Shown here: one piece after another, positions 45,633-54,904 of the stretch
Layout of the letters: each line of letters opens with the position of its first letter
How positions within the stretch are numbered: the first letter of the stretch is position 1
Source: JBCBCP01 sp038530575
GTDB taxonomy: Bacteria > Pseudomonadota > Alphaproteobacteria > Rhodobacterales > Rhodobacteraceae
Reading direction: 5' to 3'
Length of the DNA stretch: 64,000 bases
Assembly: GCA_038530575.1 (NCBI GenBank)
Contig: JBCBCP010000001.1
Coordinates: forward strand, 98,714 to 162,713
Notes under the pieces: model-generated
The model's database searches: none
Seen by the model: only the letters and a program-made list of their open reading frames with translations
What the model was told of the DNA's origin: nothing
Translations under genes and position numbers: made by a program

Positions 45633-48005
45633 TCAGGCTGAACGAATGATGCGCTCCGTTTCAGGTGCTGGCGAAGCGCTTCCTGTCTCAAAAGCAACAA
45701 CCGCGGACGCAAGCGCCGATGCTTCGGCTTCAAGTGCAGCGAGCGCGGCACTGGTTTCTTCCACGATCGCCGCGGTTTCCTGCGTACTGTTATCAAGGTC
45801 CTTTGTGGCCTGCGAAATCCCGTTCACAACGGAAACGGTCTGCCCTGCGTTTGTATCGATTTCAGTGATCTTGTTTGCGACCTGAGATATCCCGCTCACG
45901 ATTTGCTGTAACGTGTCCCCCGAGCTGGTGACCAAGGCGACGCCACGGTCAATATCGCCGGTGGCGGTGGTGATCAGCGTCGCGATTTCGCTCGCTGCAT
46001 CAGCCGACCTGGCCGCCAGCGCACGTACTTCACTTGCCACGACGGCGAAACCGCGACCAGCTTCGCCCGCGCGCGCGGCCTCTACTCCGGCGTTAAGGGC
46101 CAAGAGGTTCGTCTGAAAGGCAATATCGTCAATGACCTTGAGGATTTTTTCGATCGCGCGCGACGACGCTTCAATTTCGCCCATGGCCGCAATGGCTTGC
46201 TGCATGATGTCCTGGCCGGCGTTAGCGTCGTTCGAAATGGCTTCGACGGTCGATTTTGCCGATCTCGCGATATCGGACGAAGACTTGATGGTTCCGGCCA
46301 TGTCGTCGATGGCGGTACTGGTTTGCTTCAGGGTGGACGCGTTGCGTTCGCTGCGCTGCGCGAGGTCAAACGTGACCGACGTAATTTCCTTACAGGCGGT
46401 GTCGATGGTTCCCGATGCCTTGGAAATATTAAGGATGGTGGTGTTCAAACTCGCCGCGGTCGTATTCGTTGCGTCGGCGATTTCCCCGAAAATACCGGCA
46501 AGTCCGTAGTCCATTCGGTATGTCAGATCGCCGGCGGCGAGCCTGTGCAGCGCTGTTTGAACAGAAGCCAATCCTTCATTTGCGGTCGCGCCCACCTGAT
46601 TGAGCCCGGCACATAGCTCTGCAAACACACCATCCTTGTCGTCGGTGCGCAGATGGCCGGAAAAGTCGCCTTCCGCGCACGCGGCAACCACGGCAGCGAC
46701 TTCGGCGGCCGCGCGGCGTTCGGCCTCGCGCGTTTGCTGCAAACTGCGCTGTTGTTCTTCGGCGGCGTGCTTTTCCGCTTCCAGCCGTTCTGCGGCCAGG
46801 CGCGCGTCTTCCCGCTCGCGCGCGCGTTTGGCTTCCGCGGTTTTGGCCTGCTGGGCATTCAATTCATCAACTTGTCGCGACATTTGCACCAACTTGTCGA
46901 GCGCTGATCGCAACCGCCCAAATTCCGCTCCAGCGGGCAGCGCGCTTAGATCTATGTCCGTTCGGCCATCAGCCAACTGGTCGATCGACGTGACGGCTCG
47001 GCTCAGTGGGCGAACAACCGAAGTCATGACAATCATGATAGAGCCAGCGACGATCAGTAGACAGAGCATGCCAACGGCGGCGCTTGCATTTCGTACAAAC
47101 CTCGCGTCCGCCATCGCTGCGGAGACGTCTCTGATCAAACGGTTTTCAAGCAGCTTATGCAGTGCAGTGAGTGACTCACGAACCTCCTCAGTTGCGGCAA
47201 ACCAGTCGGCCGTGTTTGCCCCTTCGGGGCGATCGCCGCCGTTGATGGAAACGTCGGTCAAACCATCCGCGATCTGAAAAAGTGCCGCATCGGTGATTTG
47301 CACAGAACTTTGAGGATCTCCGGCCAAAACCGTCTCCAGCGCGGCATCGAAACGGCCACGTGCGCCTGCGGCGGCCCCGGCAAGCTCAGGTCCAAGGTGG
47401 CCCCGCGACGCGACGAACCCGCCGAAGACCGACACAAAATCGGTGAGCTCCAATTTTGCGCGCTCGAGGGCGGTCATTCGCACCAAAAGGTCCTGCATTG
47501 CCGCGTCCAGCGCCGCACCTGGTGGGATGGTTGCCCCGCGCACCAGGCCTAGGTTGCGGATCGCGGTTTTTGAGGCCTCTCGCCAAAGTCCTGCCACCTG
47601 AATATCGCGGGTCATGGCAGACTTCTGGAATTCCTCGGTCGCCCTTGCCCGCAGGTCTTCGAGTGCCTTTAGCGCAGCGAGGGTGCTGTCCCCCAGCGTG
47701 GCCTGGCCGAGCGCGTCTGCTTGCGCCGCAATACGCGCGGCGCGCGCGTCGATCCGCGCCAGCGTCGGCTCGAGGGCGGCCCCCCTTACCCGCTTGGAAG
47801 ACGCCAGCAGCGCATAGATTTCAAGCTGCTCACCCTCCAACTCGGCTTGCAACGCGTTCAGCGCAGACCGGATTGGCACGGCGTCTTGCACCCGCTGGCC
47901 CTTTGTTAGGTCCGTCTGGGCCGCGCCCAGTTGAAACGCGGCCTGAGCCAGCGCGAAGCCTGCGAGAAGCAGGACAACAACGCCAATCTTTTGAGAAACG
48001 GACAT
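45633..48005 (-). CDS. Methyl-accepting chemotaxis protein with NIT-like sensor domain
   Basis: This 790-residue receptor has a first membrane helix at residues ~7-25 and a periplasmic helical region of about 275 residues resembling the nitrate/nitrite-sensing NIT domain (ALNALQAELEGEQLEIYALLASS). A second membrane helix (~305-330) is followed by HAMP, a coiled coil rich in Glu/Arg/Ala, a second HAMP-like unit (~430-495) and the signalling domain. The hairpin tip DIAFQTNLLALNAGVEAARAGE is near residue 625. No CheR/CheB pentapeptide is at the C-terminus. It follows the tandem-PilJ gene by 11 bases, so both should act together. No other che gene is in the window. Confidence 0.9.
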   Translation of the reverse strand: MSVSQKIGVVVLLLAGFALAQAAFQLGAAQTDLTKGQRVQDAVPIRSALNALQAELEGEQLEIYALLASSKRVRGAALEPTLARIDARAARIAAQADALGQATLGDSTLAALKALEDLRARATEEFQKSAMTRDIQVAGLWREASKTAIRNLGLVRGATIPPGAALDAAMQDLLVRMTALERAKLELTDFVSVFGGFVASRGHLGPELAGAAAGARGRFDAALETVLAGDPQSSVQITDAALFQIADGLTDVSINGGDRPEGANTADWFAATEEVRESLTALHKLLENRLIRDVSAAMADARFVRNASAAVGMLCLLIVAGSIMIVMTSVVRPLSRAVTSIDQLADGRTDIDLSALPAGAEFGRLRSALDKLVQMSRQVDELNAQQAKTAEAKRAREREDARLAAERLEAEKHAAEEQQRSLQQTREAERRAAAEVAAVVAACAEGDFSGHLRTDDKDGVFAELCAGLNQVGATANEGLASVQTALHRLAAGDLTYRMDYGLAGIFGEIADATNTTAASLNTTILNISKASGTIDTACKEITSVTFDLAQRSERNASTLKQTSTAIDDMAGTIKSSSDIARSAKSTVEAISNDANAGQDIMQQAIAAMGEIEASSRAIEKILKVIDDIAFQTNLLALNAGVEAARAGEAGRGFAVVASEVRALAARSADAASEIATLITTATGDIDRGVALVTSSGDTLQQIVSGISQVANKITEIDTNAGQTVSVVNGISQATKDLDNSTQETAAIVEETSAALAALEAEASALASAVVAFETGSASPAPETERIIRSA

Positions 48006-48016
48006 CAGTTTAAGGC

Positions 48017-48898
48017 CTAAAGCGCCGCGTACATGCCGACTGCCTTGTGCATTTCGGCGAGGATCTTGTTGTTCTGGTCGGCTACGAACTTGATTTGCTG
48101 CGCGGTAGGTGTCCCGCCGGCTGCAACGCTCTTGAAGACCTCTGCCACAGGGGCCCAGAGGGCCTGAACCCGCTGAAGCTGATCATAAATCTCGTCTGTG
48201 GGTGCTTCGGGCAGGCCAAGGTCCTCGCTTCCGTCCATCAAAGCCAGCAGCGAGCTTTCAAAGAGTGCGACCGTTGCCGCCAGGGCTTCGCGATTTTCCG
48301 AAACGCTCTGTCCGGCAACAACAAGGCAAAATTCCTTGCTGGATTTTTGCGACAGCATCCTTTGACGCCCCGATACGTTGATCGCCAGTGCCAGAGCCGG
48401 GTGCAGGTCGGATGCGCCATATCGTTGCTCGAACGCACCGACGGCTTTGTTCATTTGCACCAGAGTGGGCAGGTTCAAGCTGGCCACGTCCGATAGTGCG
48501 GACGGCGTGATGTCGGATGCGGTTTCGATTTCGGCAATTGCGCCGCCATAGGTCGCCCACAGATCGTCAACACCATCCAGTTCGACAAGGATCGCAGGCG
48601 CATTCTCGGGAAGAATACCAAGGTCCGTGTCGCCGTGCCGCAGGCCAGCCAGCGCTTTGTCGAATTGCGCATGGGCGCTGGCGGCCATCTTCAGGTGTGC
48701 GGACGTATCCACGTCAATCGCCGCGAAACACACCGCTTTGGCCATGCGCTGGGACAGCATGCGGTTACGACCAGACACATTGATCTTGGTCTTGCCATCT
48801 TGGGCAGAGGTGATCGCGGTGGCAGTGAGCGGAACGGGCAGGGTGGATAGACCCAATGCGACAGCAACGGCTGCAGCCGTGGAAAGGCGGGCGGGCAT
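48017..48898 (-). CDS. Secreted protein with two PilJ-type sensor domains
   Basis: The 293-residue product has a signal peptide (MPARLSTAAAVAVALGLSTLPVPLTATA) and two copies of the PilJ N-terminal four-helix module. The motif INVSGRNRMLSQRMAK occurs at residues 39-54 and INVSGRQRMLSQKSSK at 173-188. The family is related to the NarX/NarQ nitrate-sensor domain. There is no membrane helix or signalling domain, so it should be a free periplasmic ligand-binding protein. It is the first gene of an operon with the NIT-like chemoreceptor 11 bases downstream, and probably presents a ligand to it. Confidence 0.85.
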   Translation of the reverse strand: MPARLSTAAAVAVALGLSTLPVPLTATAITSAQDGKTKINVSGRNRMLSQRMAKAVCFAAIDVDTSAHLKMAASAHAQFDKALAGLRHGDTDLGILPENAPAILVELDGVDDLWATYGGAIAEIETASDITPSALSDVASLNLPTLVQMNKAVGAFEQRYGASDLHPALALAINVSGRQRMLSQKSSKEFCLVVAGQSVSENREALAATVALFESSLLALMDGSEDLGLPEAPTDEIYDQLQRVQALWAPVAEVFKSVAAGGTPTAQQIKFVADQNNKILAEMHKAVGMYAAL

Positions 48899-48993
48899 AA
48901 TCGGGCACTCCGGTACAGGAAACAGGTGGTGGGCACTGTCGCCGGCAAGCGTTGATATCTCCCTAATCGCCAGAGGAATTTCGCGTCCATTTT

Positions 48994-49059
48994 CGCCAGA
49001 TGCAGCGCGGCATAAATGCCTAAAGCGTTATCATGTACCCGTAGGTGCGGCATCTGGCG
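48994..49059. repeat. 10-bp inverted repeat between divergent genes
   Basis: CGCCAGATGC (48994-49003) and its perfect complement GCATCTGGCG (49050-49059) flank 46 bases in the spacer between the tandem-PilJ gene and the DUF1045 gene. It could be a looped binding site or an RNA hairpin in the leader of the plus-strand gene; the rest of the 232-base gap shows nothing clear. Confidence 0.4.
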
Positions 49060-49130
49060 CCACCTGCCGGATTGGCAATCATGTAGACATCTGGCATCGT
49101 TTCGCCAAACGCACGGAGCGGGCAGTGGGG

Positions 49131-49808
49131 ATGGAATTCAGCCGGTATGCCGTCTATTTTACGCCGCCTGCAGGGTCGGCGTTACACGCATTTGGCGCGT
49201 CCGTCCTTGGGTGGGACCCGGTGGGCGGCGTACGCGTTCCACACCTTGATGCGCCGGGCGTCGATATTGCGGCGATCACGGATACGCCGCGAAAATACGG
49301 GTTTCATGCAACGATCAAACCGCCCTTCAGGCTGGCGCAAGGCTGCACGGCCGAAGATCTTTGGGAGGCGTTCGAAGCGCTTGCAGGCCGCCACGCGCCT
49401 GTGACACTGCCGGGTCTTGCGCTGGCGCGGTTGGGACGGTTCCTCGCCCTTGTGCCTGTCGGTCAAACCGCGGACCTGTCCGCACTGGCCTCCCGCGCGG
49501 TTACCGAGCTTGACCGCTTCCGCGCCCCTGCAACCGAAGCAGAGCTTTCCCGCCGCCGCGCCGCGCGCTTGTCCCGTGCGCAAGAGGACAATCTCGTGAA
49601 ATGGGGCTATCCTTACGTACTGGACGAATTCCGCTTTCACATGACCCTGTCGGGCCGCCTTGACGATCCGGGCCCCGTACTGGAGGCGTTGCGACCACGG
49701 GTTCAGGCGCTGAACCTGTCACCTTTCACCATCGGCAGCCTCACTCTGATGGGAGAGGCGCGAGACGGCATGTTCCGCGAAGTCAGCCGCGTTGCACTTG
49801 CCGGCTAG
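49131..49808 (+). CDS. DUF1045 2H-phosphoesterase-like protein
   Basis: This 225-residue protein matches DUF1045, a family usually found in phosphonate (phn) clusters. It has both histidine motifs of the 2H phosphoesterase superfamily: HATIKPPF near residue 61 and HMTLSG near residue 170. Members may hydrolyse cyclic phosphodiesters of phosphonate metabolism. No phn gene is in the window, so this copy is an orphan. The ATG at 49131 is chosen; a GTG six bases upstream is possible. Its stop overlaps the convergent RTX gene by four bases. Confidence 0.85.
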   Translation: MEFSRYAVYFTPPAGSALHAFGASVLGWDPVGGVRVPHLDAPGVDIAAITDTPRKYGFHATIKPPFRLAQGCTAEDLWEAFEALAGRHAPVTLPGLALARLGRFLALVPVGQTADLSALASRAVTELDRFRAPATEAELSRRRAARLSRAQEDNLVKWGYPYVLDEFRFHMTLSGRLDDPGPVLEALRPRVQALNLSPFTIGSLTLMGEARDGMFREVSRVALAG

Positions 49809-52006
49809 ACGAAAGCAAAATCGCTCTGGTGCAGGTCAGTCACCAGGACATTCTGCAGCGTGATCACATCCCCGTCGCCCAACGCGATCACAACGTTTGC
49901 GCCAACCTGGCTTGAGGCGGCCAGCACCTCCGCAAAGGTGTCAAATGCGGTGCCAAAGCCCGACAGGCGAATCTGGTCGCCTGCGCCCGGCCCCGCGTCA
50001 AAATCGGTGATCACATCGCGCCCGTCGAACTTGTTAAAGACGAAACTGTCGGCACCGGCCCCGCCGGTCAGGGTGTCATTGCCCAGCCCGCCGATCAGCC
50101 GATCCGCGCCAATACCGCCCTCGAGCACGTCGAAATCACGTCCCCCATCCAGCGTGTCATTGCCCGCGCCGCCGCCCAGATCGTCGTCACCCGTGCCGCC
50201 AAACGCGATGTCGTTGCCGGTGCCCATGCGGAGCGTGTCGTTCCCACTGTCTCCAAACGCGCGATCGTCACCATCCCCGGCAAAAAGCCGGTCGAAATCA
50301 CGCCCACCCATCAGGGTGTCATTGCCACCGCCCGCGTTCAGCAGATCGTCCCCGATCCCGCCGCGCAAAAGGTCATTGCCGAGCCCGCCGACAAGCCTGT
50401 CCTCGCCCCGATCCCCAAGCAGGCGGTCATTGCCCTCTTCCCCAAGGATGGTGTCGTTGCCGTCCCCGCCGCGGAGCAGGTCGTCGCCACCCGCGCCAAG
50501 CAGCCTGTCGGTGCCCGACCCGCCATTTGCCGTGTCCGCGTCCAGCCCGCCAAGCATGGTGTCTACGCCTTCGCCGCCCGCCATGTAGTTGGCGCCAGCG
50601 ACGCTTTCGATCAGGTCGTCACCTAGGCCCGCGATCAGACTGTCATCACCCAAGCCGCCGAACAGCGCGTCATCACCGTTGTCCCCGACAAGCCGGTCCG
50701 CGCCGCCGTCACCAAACATCCGGTCATTGCCAAGCCCGCCCAGCAGCGTGTCATTGTCCGCGCCGCCAAAGGCGCGGTCATCGCCATCCCCGGCCAGCAA
50801 GCGGTCCGCGCCGGCGCCACCATTCAGCACCTCCGCCTCGCCTGAGCCTTGCAGCAGATCGTCCCCCGCATCGCCAAACAGGCGATCCGCCCCGTCCTTG
50901 GCGATGAGCGTGTCGTTGCCTGCGCCGCCAAACAGGATGTCGTCCCCAACGCCGCCGTCCACGACATCGTTGCCGTCCCCGCCGTCCATCCGGTCATTGC
51001 CGTCACCGCCAAGCAGGCGGTCATTCCCCGTCCCGCCATTGATGGTGTCATTGCCTTCTTCGCCCAGAAGCGTGTCGTTGTTCGCACCGCCGTCGATGAA
51101 ATCGTTCTGCTCTCCGCCAAAGATGCGGTCGTCACCCGCGCGCCCCTCAAGCGTGTCGCGGTTGCCGCGGCCAAAGACCGTGTCGTCGCCCACGCCGCCG
51201 ACAAGCGTATCATTCCGCACGGTGCCATTCAGCACGTCGTTGTTGTCGGCGCCGACCGTGGTAAAGGACACCGTCGTCGTGGATGTATCTGTCCCGTCCG
51301 TGATCGAGTAGGTGATCGTCTCGGTCCGGCTCTCGCCAAGCGGCAGGAATTCCAGCAAACCGTTGCTGTCATAGCTGAACGTGCCGTCCGCGTTGACCGT
51401 CACGGTCGCGCCCGAGGCAAGCGTCAGCAGCGTGCCCACATTGGCCGCCGCGCCGTTCACGGACGAGATGGTAAAGGCCGCCCCGGTCAGGGATGTATCG
51501 ACGCCGCTGCCATTGTCGGCGAACAAATCGCCCGAGGTCCCGCCCAGATCGCCCAGCGAAATCGCGTCCGGCCGCGCCGCCAAATTCGCATCGAACTCCA
51601 GCGAAATTTCAATGAACTCACCAACGCGCAGATTGTCGACCGAGAACGGATGGTCGAACTGGAATTCGATCACCCCGTCGGCGAGGATCTGGTCCATCTC
51701 CGTCCGGCTGAGCGTCGCCGTCCCCTCAAGCCGCGTGCCGTACTGGTTGCCTAAATCCCGGCTGAAGTCAAAGCGGTCGTCGGTCTGGTTGTTGTTGAAG
51801 ATTCGGCCCAAAGAGATGCCTTCGACCGAGACGTCGCTGTATTCCGACGTGGAGTCAAAATCGCCGCGCATGGTCAGTGTCAGAATGCCAAGGGACGTCG
51901 AATTCAGCAGGCCGCCCGTGTCGATGGAAATGGTGACGTTATGCGGCTCGGACCCTGAAGCCCATTCACGCGCCTCCCCGGTCAGTGTGTTGGCGAAAGT
52001 GATCAT
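49805..52006 (-). CDS. RTX calcium-binding secreted protein
   Basis: This 733-residue protein has no N-terminal signal and carries about 45 tandem glycine/aspartate nonapeptide-type units (NDTLVGG, DDRIFGG, NDFIDGG) from ~residue 255 to 690, which fold as a parallel beta-roll with Ca2+. Upstream lie a ~160-residue beta domain and a VCBS/cadherin-like segment (ATVTVNADGTFSYDSNG). The C-terminus (DVITDFDAGPGAGDQIRL ... DLHQSDFAFV) is the type I secretion signal region of alphaproteobacterial RTX proteins. No catalytic domain is visible, so an adhesin or surface-layer role is likelier than a protease. No hlyB/hlyD genes are nearby. Base repeats track the protein repeats. Confidence 0.9.
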   Translation of the reverse strand: MITFANTLTGEAREWASGSEPHNVTISIDTGGLLNSTSLGILTLTMRGDFDSTSEYSDVSVEGISLGRIFNNNQTDDRFDFSRDLGNQYGTRLEGTATLSRTEMDQILADGVIEFQFDHPFSVDNLRVGEFIEISLEFDANLAARPDAISLGDLGGTSGDLFADNGSGVDTSLTGAAFTISSVNGAAANVGTLLTLASGATVTVNADGTFSYDSNGLLEFLPLGESRTETITYSITDGTDTSTTTVSFTTVGADNNDVLNGTVRNDTLVGGVGDDTVFGRGNRDTLEGRAGDDRIFGGEQNDFIDGGANNDTLLGEEGNDTINGGTGNDRLLGGDGNDRMDGGDGNDVVDGGVGDDILFGGAGNDTLIAKDGADRLFGDAGDDLLQGSGEAEVLNGGAGADRLLAGDGDDRAFGGADNDTLLGGLGNDRMFGDGGADRLVGDNGDDALFGGLGDDSLIAGLGDDLIESVAGANYMAGGEGVDTMLGGLDADTANGGSGTDRLLGAGGDDLLRGGDGNDTILGEEGNDRLLGDRGEDRLVGGLGNDLLRGGIGDDLLNAGGGNDTLMGGRDFDRLFAGDGDDRAFGDSGNDTLRMGTGNDIAFGGTGDDDLGGGAGNDTLDGGRDFDVLEGGIGADRLIGGLGNDTLTGGAGADSFVFNKFDGRDVITDFDAGPGAGDQIRLSGFGTAFDTFAEVLAASSQVGANVVIALGDGDVITLQNVLVTDLHQSDFAFV

Positions 52007-52363
52007 GGCGCGTCCTTAATAATACTTGGGCAACAAATACGGGTCTGTGCAGGTGCTGCGTCGACAGGCGGTCTGCGCCTTGGACAAACATTAACACATC
52101 TTTCACCATAAGGGGCGTTGCAGCGAAAATTCGCGCGCGTTCCTGTTGATATTCGCGCCTCGGTTGAAGGGCGCAAGCGCACCACAAGAAAACCGTGATG
52201 CGTCGGAGCGATGAACGCTTTGGGCTAAGATGGTGCTGCTGGACCAGCGTAGCGGCGCAGCCGATGCGCGTCGCTCCAGCACTAAGCGTGCGCCAACGGC
52301 GTACGCGTCGGTCGAGCGCAACAGTTGCGCCGAGAGCGGCGTTCCAGCGGGATGTGACGTAGG
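52007..52363. other. Non-coding stretch between RTX gene and tRNA-Thr
   Basis: It should hold the RTX promoter and leader. It also contains TGGTGCTGCTGGA at 52231-52243, an exact 13-base copy of the 3' end of the adjoining tRNA-Thr (52364-52376), in the same orientation and 133 bases away. Nothing else is recognised. Confidence 0.5.
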
Positions 52364-52438
<75 letters not shown>

Positions 52439-52522
52439 GCCGTGCGCGGCGGGATAGACCCAAAAGCGGCCCCGTGCAACCCTATTCTGGACGCCTTGCG
52501 CGCCCTCCTGTAGACCCTGTTC

Positions 52523-52672
52523 ATGGCAGAGCGGAAACCCCCGGAAAAAGCCTCCAAGGACGGGCGCGACGCGCGGCTCAAGGCCGCGCTCAAGGCAAAT
52601 CTTGCGCGGCGCAAGGCACAGTCGAAAGCACGCACCGAGGACGCCGGGAAAACAGGCAAGGAAGGCGCGTAA
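52523..52672 (+). CDS. Small basic protein upstream of murA
   Basis: The product has 49 residues, strongly basic with an Ala/Lys/Arg helix in the middle (RLKAALKANLARRKAQ). The stop codon shares its last base with the murA ATG (TAATG), so translation is coupled to murA. I recall similar short basic proteins encoded just before murA in related genomes, which supports a real gene; its function is unknown. A weak upstream ribosome-binding site limits confidence. Confidence 0.68.
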   Translation: MAERKPPEKASKDGRDARLKAALKANLARRKAQSKARTEDAGKTGKEGA

Positions 52673-53940
52673 TGGATTCAATTTTGGTAACGGGTAACGG
52701 GGCGCTGTCGGGCGATATCCCCATCGCGGGGGCCAAGAATGCCTGCCTGACCCTGATGCCGGCGACACTCCTGACGGATGAGCCGCTGACGCTGCTGAAC
52801 GCACCGCGCCTAAGCGATATCAAGACGATGACCGACCTGCTGCAAAGCCTTGGGGCCGAGGTCACGACGCTGGAGGACGGGCGGGTGATTGCCATGTCCT
52901 CGCATACGATTACCAATCACACCGCCCATTACGACATCGTGCGCAAGATGCGCGCTTCGATCCTCGTGCTCGGCCCGATGCTGGCCCGTGAAGGGCACGC
53001 TGTCGTGTCCCTGCCCGGCGGCTGCGCTATCGGAGCGCGGCCCGTCGATTTGCACCTCAAGGCGCTGGAAGCCATGGGCGCCGAGCTGGACCTGCGCGAT
53101 GGATATGTCCACGCCAAGGCCCCCGGCGGCCTCAAAGGCGGCAAGGTCACCTTCGAATTTGCCTCCGTCGGCGCGACTGAAAACGCCCTCATGGCCGCGA
53201 CGCTCGCCAAAGGCACGTCCGTGATCGACAACGCCGCGCGTGAGCCGGAGATTGTCGATCTGGCCGATTGCCTGCGCAAGATGGGCGCCCAGATCGAGGG
53301 CGACGGCACGCCCACCATCACTGTGCAGGGCGTTGACCGGCTAGGTGGCGCCACCCACCGGGTCGTGACCGACCGGATCGAGCTGGGCACCTACATGCTG
53401 GCCCCCGCGATTTGTGGCGGAAAGGTCACGCTTCTGGGCGGCAAGCGCGATCTGCTCGGCGCGTTCTGTGACAAGCTGGAAGCGGCCGGCGCACAGATCG
53501 AGGAAGACGCGCGTGGCCTGACCGTGTCGCGCAATGGCGGGCCAATCCGGGCCGTTGACGTGGTGACCGAACCCTACCCGGGCTTTCCCACCGATCTGCA
53601 GGCGCAGATGATGGCGCTGCTGTGCACCGCCGAAGGCACCTCGGTGCTCGAGGAAAAGATCTTTGAAAACCGCTTCATGCACGCGCCTGAGCTGACCCGC
53701 ATGGGCGCCGACATTGATGTGTCCGGCGGCACGGCAACCGTGCGCGGCGTAAAATCGCTGAAGGGTGCGCCGGTCATGGCAACCGATCTGCGTGCCTCAG
53801 TCTCGCTGATCCTCGCGGGCCTTGCGGCCGAAGGGGAAACGCGCGTCGCAAGGGTCTACCACCTCGACCGCGGCTATGAACATGTGGTGTCCAAGCTGCG
53901 GGGCGTTGGCGCGCACATCGAACGGATCAAGGACGCATGA
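52672..53940 (+). CDS. murA: UDP-N-acetylglucosamine 1-carboxyvinyltransferase
   Basis: This 422-residue enzyme performs the first committed step of peptidoglycan synthesis, transferring enolpyruvate from PEP to UDP-GlcNAc. The catalytic Cys is in LPGGCAIGARPVDLHL near residue 118, the fosfomycin target. Other blocks are GAKNACLTLMPATLL at the N-terminus, VTEPYPGFPTDLQAQMM and DLRASVSLILAGLAAEGET. Length matches MurA. Its ATG overlaps the stop of the small basic gene, and its 3' end overlaps the DUF2948 gene by four bases. Confidence 0.97.
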   Translation: MDSILVTGNGALSGDIPIAGAKNACLTLMPATLLTDEPLTLLNAPRLSDIKTMTDLLQSLGAEVTTLEDGRVIAMSSHTITNHTAHYDIVRKMRASILVLGPMLAREGHAVVSLPGGCAIGARPVDLHLKALEAMGAELDLRDGYVHAKAPGGLKGGKVTFEFASVGATENALMAATLAKGTSVIDNAAREPEIVDLADCLRKMGAQIEGDGTPTITVQGVDRLGGATHRVVTDRIELGTYMLAPAICGGKVTLLGGKRDLLGAFCDKLEAAGAQIEEDARGLTVSRNGGPIRAVDVVTEPYPGFPTDLQAQMMALLCTAEGTSVLEEKIFENRFMHAPELTRMGADIDVSGGTATVRGVKSLKGAPVMATDLRASVSLILAGLAAEGETRVARVYHLDRGYEHVVSKLRGVGAHIERIKDA

Positions 53941-54404
53941 GCGACGCAACCTTTCAGGACGGGCGCGAGGCGCCGCTGAACCTTGGGGCCGAGGACGCGG
54001 ACGATCTGCAGATCCTGTCGAGCCTGTGCCAGGACGCCGTGTTCCCGATCACAGAAATGCGCTTTGACCGCGCCGCGCGCACCTTTGCCCTGCTGGTGAA
54101 CCGCTTTCGGTGGGAAGATGGCGGCCGCGAACGGCACGGGGCAGAGCGGGTGCAATCCGTGCTTGCGTTCGAGGATGTTCAGAGGGTCGCCTCCCAGGGC
54201 ATTGACCGCGCGGACAAGGACATGGTGCTGTCGCTTTTATCCGTGGCCTTCGAGCCGGGCGAGGATGGCACGGGCGCCGTGATCCTGACGCTGGCCGGCG
54301 ATGGTGCGATCCGGCTGGAGGTTGAGGCCCTGAGCGCACGGCTGCGCGATGTCACGCGCCCCTACAAGGCCCCCGCAGGCAAGGCGCCGGACCACCCGGA
54401 ATGA
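53937..54404 (+). CDS. DUF2948 family protein
   Basis: This 155-residue protein belongs to DUF2948, found mainly in alphaproteobacteria next to murA and hisD. Blocks include LNLGAEDADDLQILSSLCQDAV, RFRWEDGG and LEVEALSARLRDVTRPYKAP. Function is unknown. It is coupled to murA by a four-base overlap and to the following GNAT gene by another four bases. In many relatives hisD comes next; here a GNAT and an amidase gene separate them. Confidence 0.88.
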   Translation: MSDATFQDGREAPLNLGAEDADDLQILSSLCQDAVFPITEMRFDRAARTFALLVNRFRWEDGGRERHGAERVQSVLAFEDVQRVASQGIDRADKDMVLSLLSVAFEPGEDGTGAVILTLAGDGAIRLEVEALSARLRDVTRPYKAPAGKAPDHPE

Positions 54405-54898
54405 TCACCGCCCGGCGCGCCCGCGCCGCGGACGCGGCCGCGTGGCGCAACTTGCGCATTGACGCGCTGCGCGCCTATCCCACCGCCTTCCTGACGACGG
54501 TGGAAGAGGCACAGGCGCGCGACGTGGACGCGTATGCGCAAATGATCGAGGCCGGGCACAGCTTCATCGCGCTTGATCGCGAGGCCCCCATCGGCATCGC
54601 CGCACTCATTCCCCTGACCCACAGCACACAAACACGCCACCGGGCCGAGATCGGCGCAGTCTACATCGCGCCCTCCCATCACGGCACCGGCGCCGCACGC
54701 ACGCTGATGCTCGCCATGGAAACCCACGCCAAATCAATCGGCATCTGGCAGCTCGAGCTGTTCGCCGAAGCGACCAACACCCGCGCGCTCACCTTCTACG
54801 AACGTCTCGGCTTCCTCCGCCAGGGCCGCCTGCCAAACGCCGTGGTCGGCGCAAATGGCCCCGCCGACGACATCTTTCTGACACGCGACCTGCGCTAG
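54401..54898 (+). CDS. GNAT family N-acetyltransferase
   Basis: This 165-residue acetyltransferase has the acetyl-CoA motif IAPSHHGTGAARTLMLAMETHA near residues 87-108 and the C-terminal LELFAEATNTRALTFYERLGF, typical of RimI-like enzymes. The acceptor cannot be told. It overlaps DUF2948 by four bases, so it is part of the murA operon here. A short palindromic repeat element follows before the convergent amidase gene. Confidence 0.87.
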   Translation: MITARRARAADAAAWRNLRIDALRAYPTAFLTTVEEAQARDVDAYAQMIEAGHSFIALDREAPIGIAALIPLTHSTQTRHRAEIGAVYIAPSHHGTGAARTLMLAMETHAKSIGIWQLELFAEATNTRALTFYERLGFLRQGRLPNAVVGANGPADDIFLTRDLR

Positions 54899-54904
54899 AC
54901 AGCC

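Noticed and set aside
49900..51240. Short regularly spaced repeats that might suggest a CRISPR array
   Set aside because: The periodicity is in-frame with the RTX nonapeptides, the repeats are imperfect, and there are no unique spacers or cas genes.
49860..51311. Ser/Pro-rich open frames antisense to the RTX gene
   Set aside because: They are complements of the Gly/Asp repeats (Asp-Gly codons read backwards as Ser/Pro) and have no other support.
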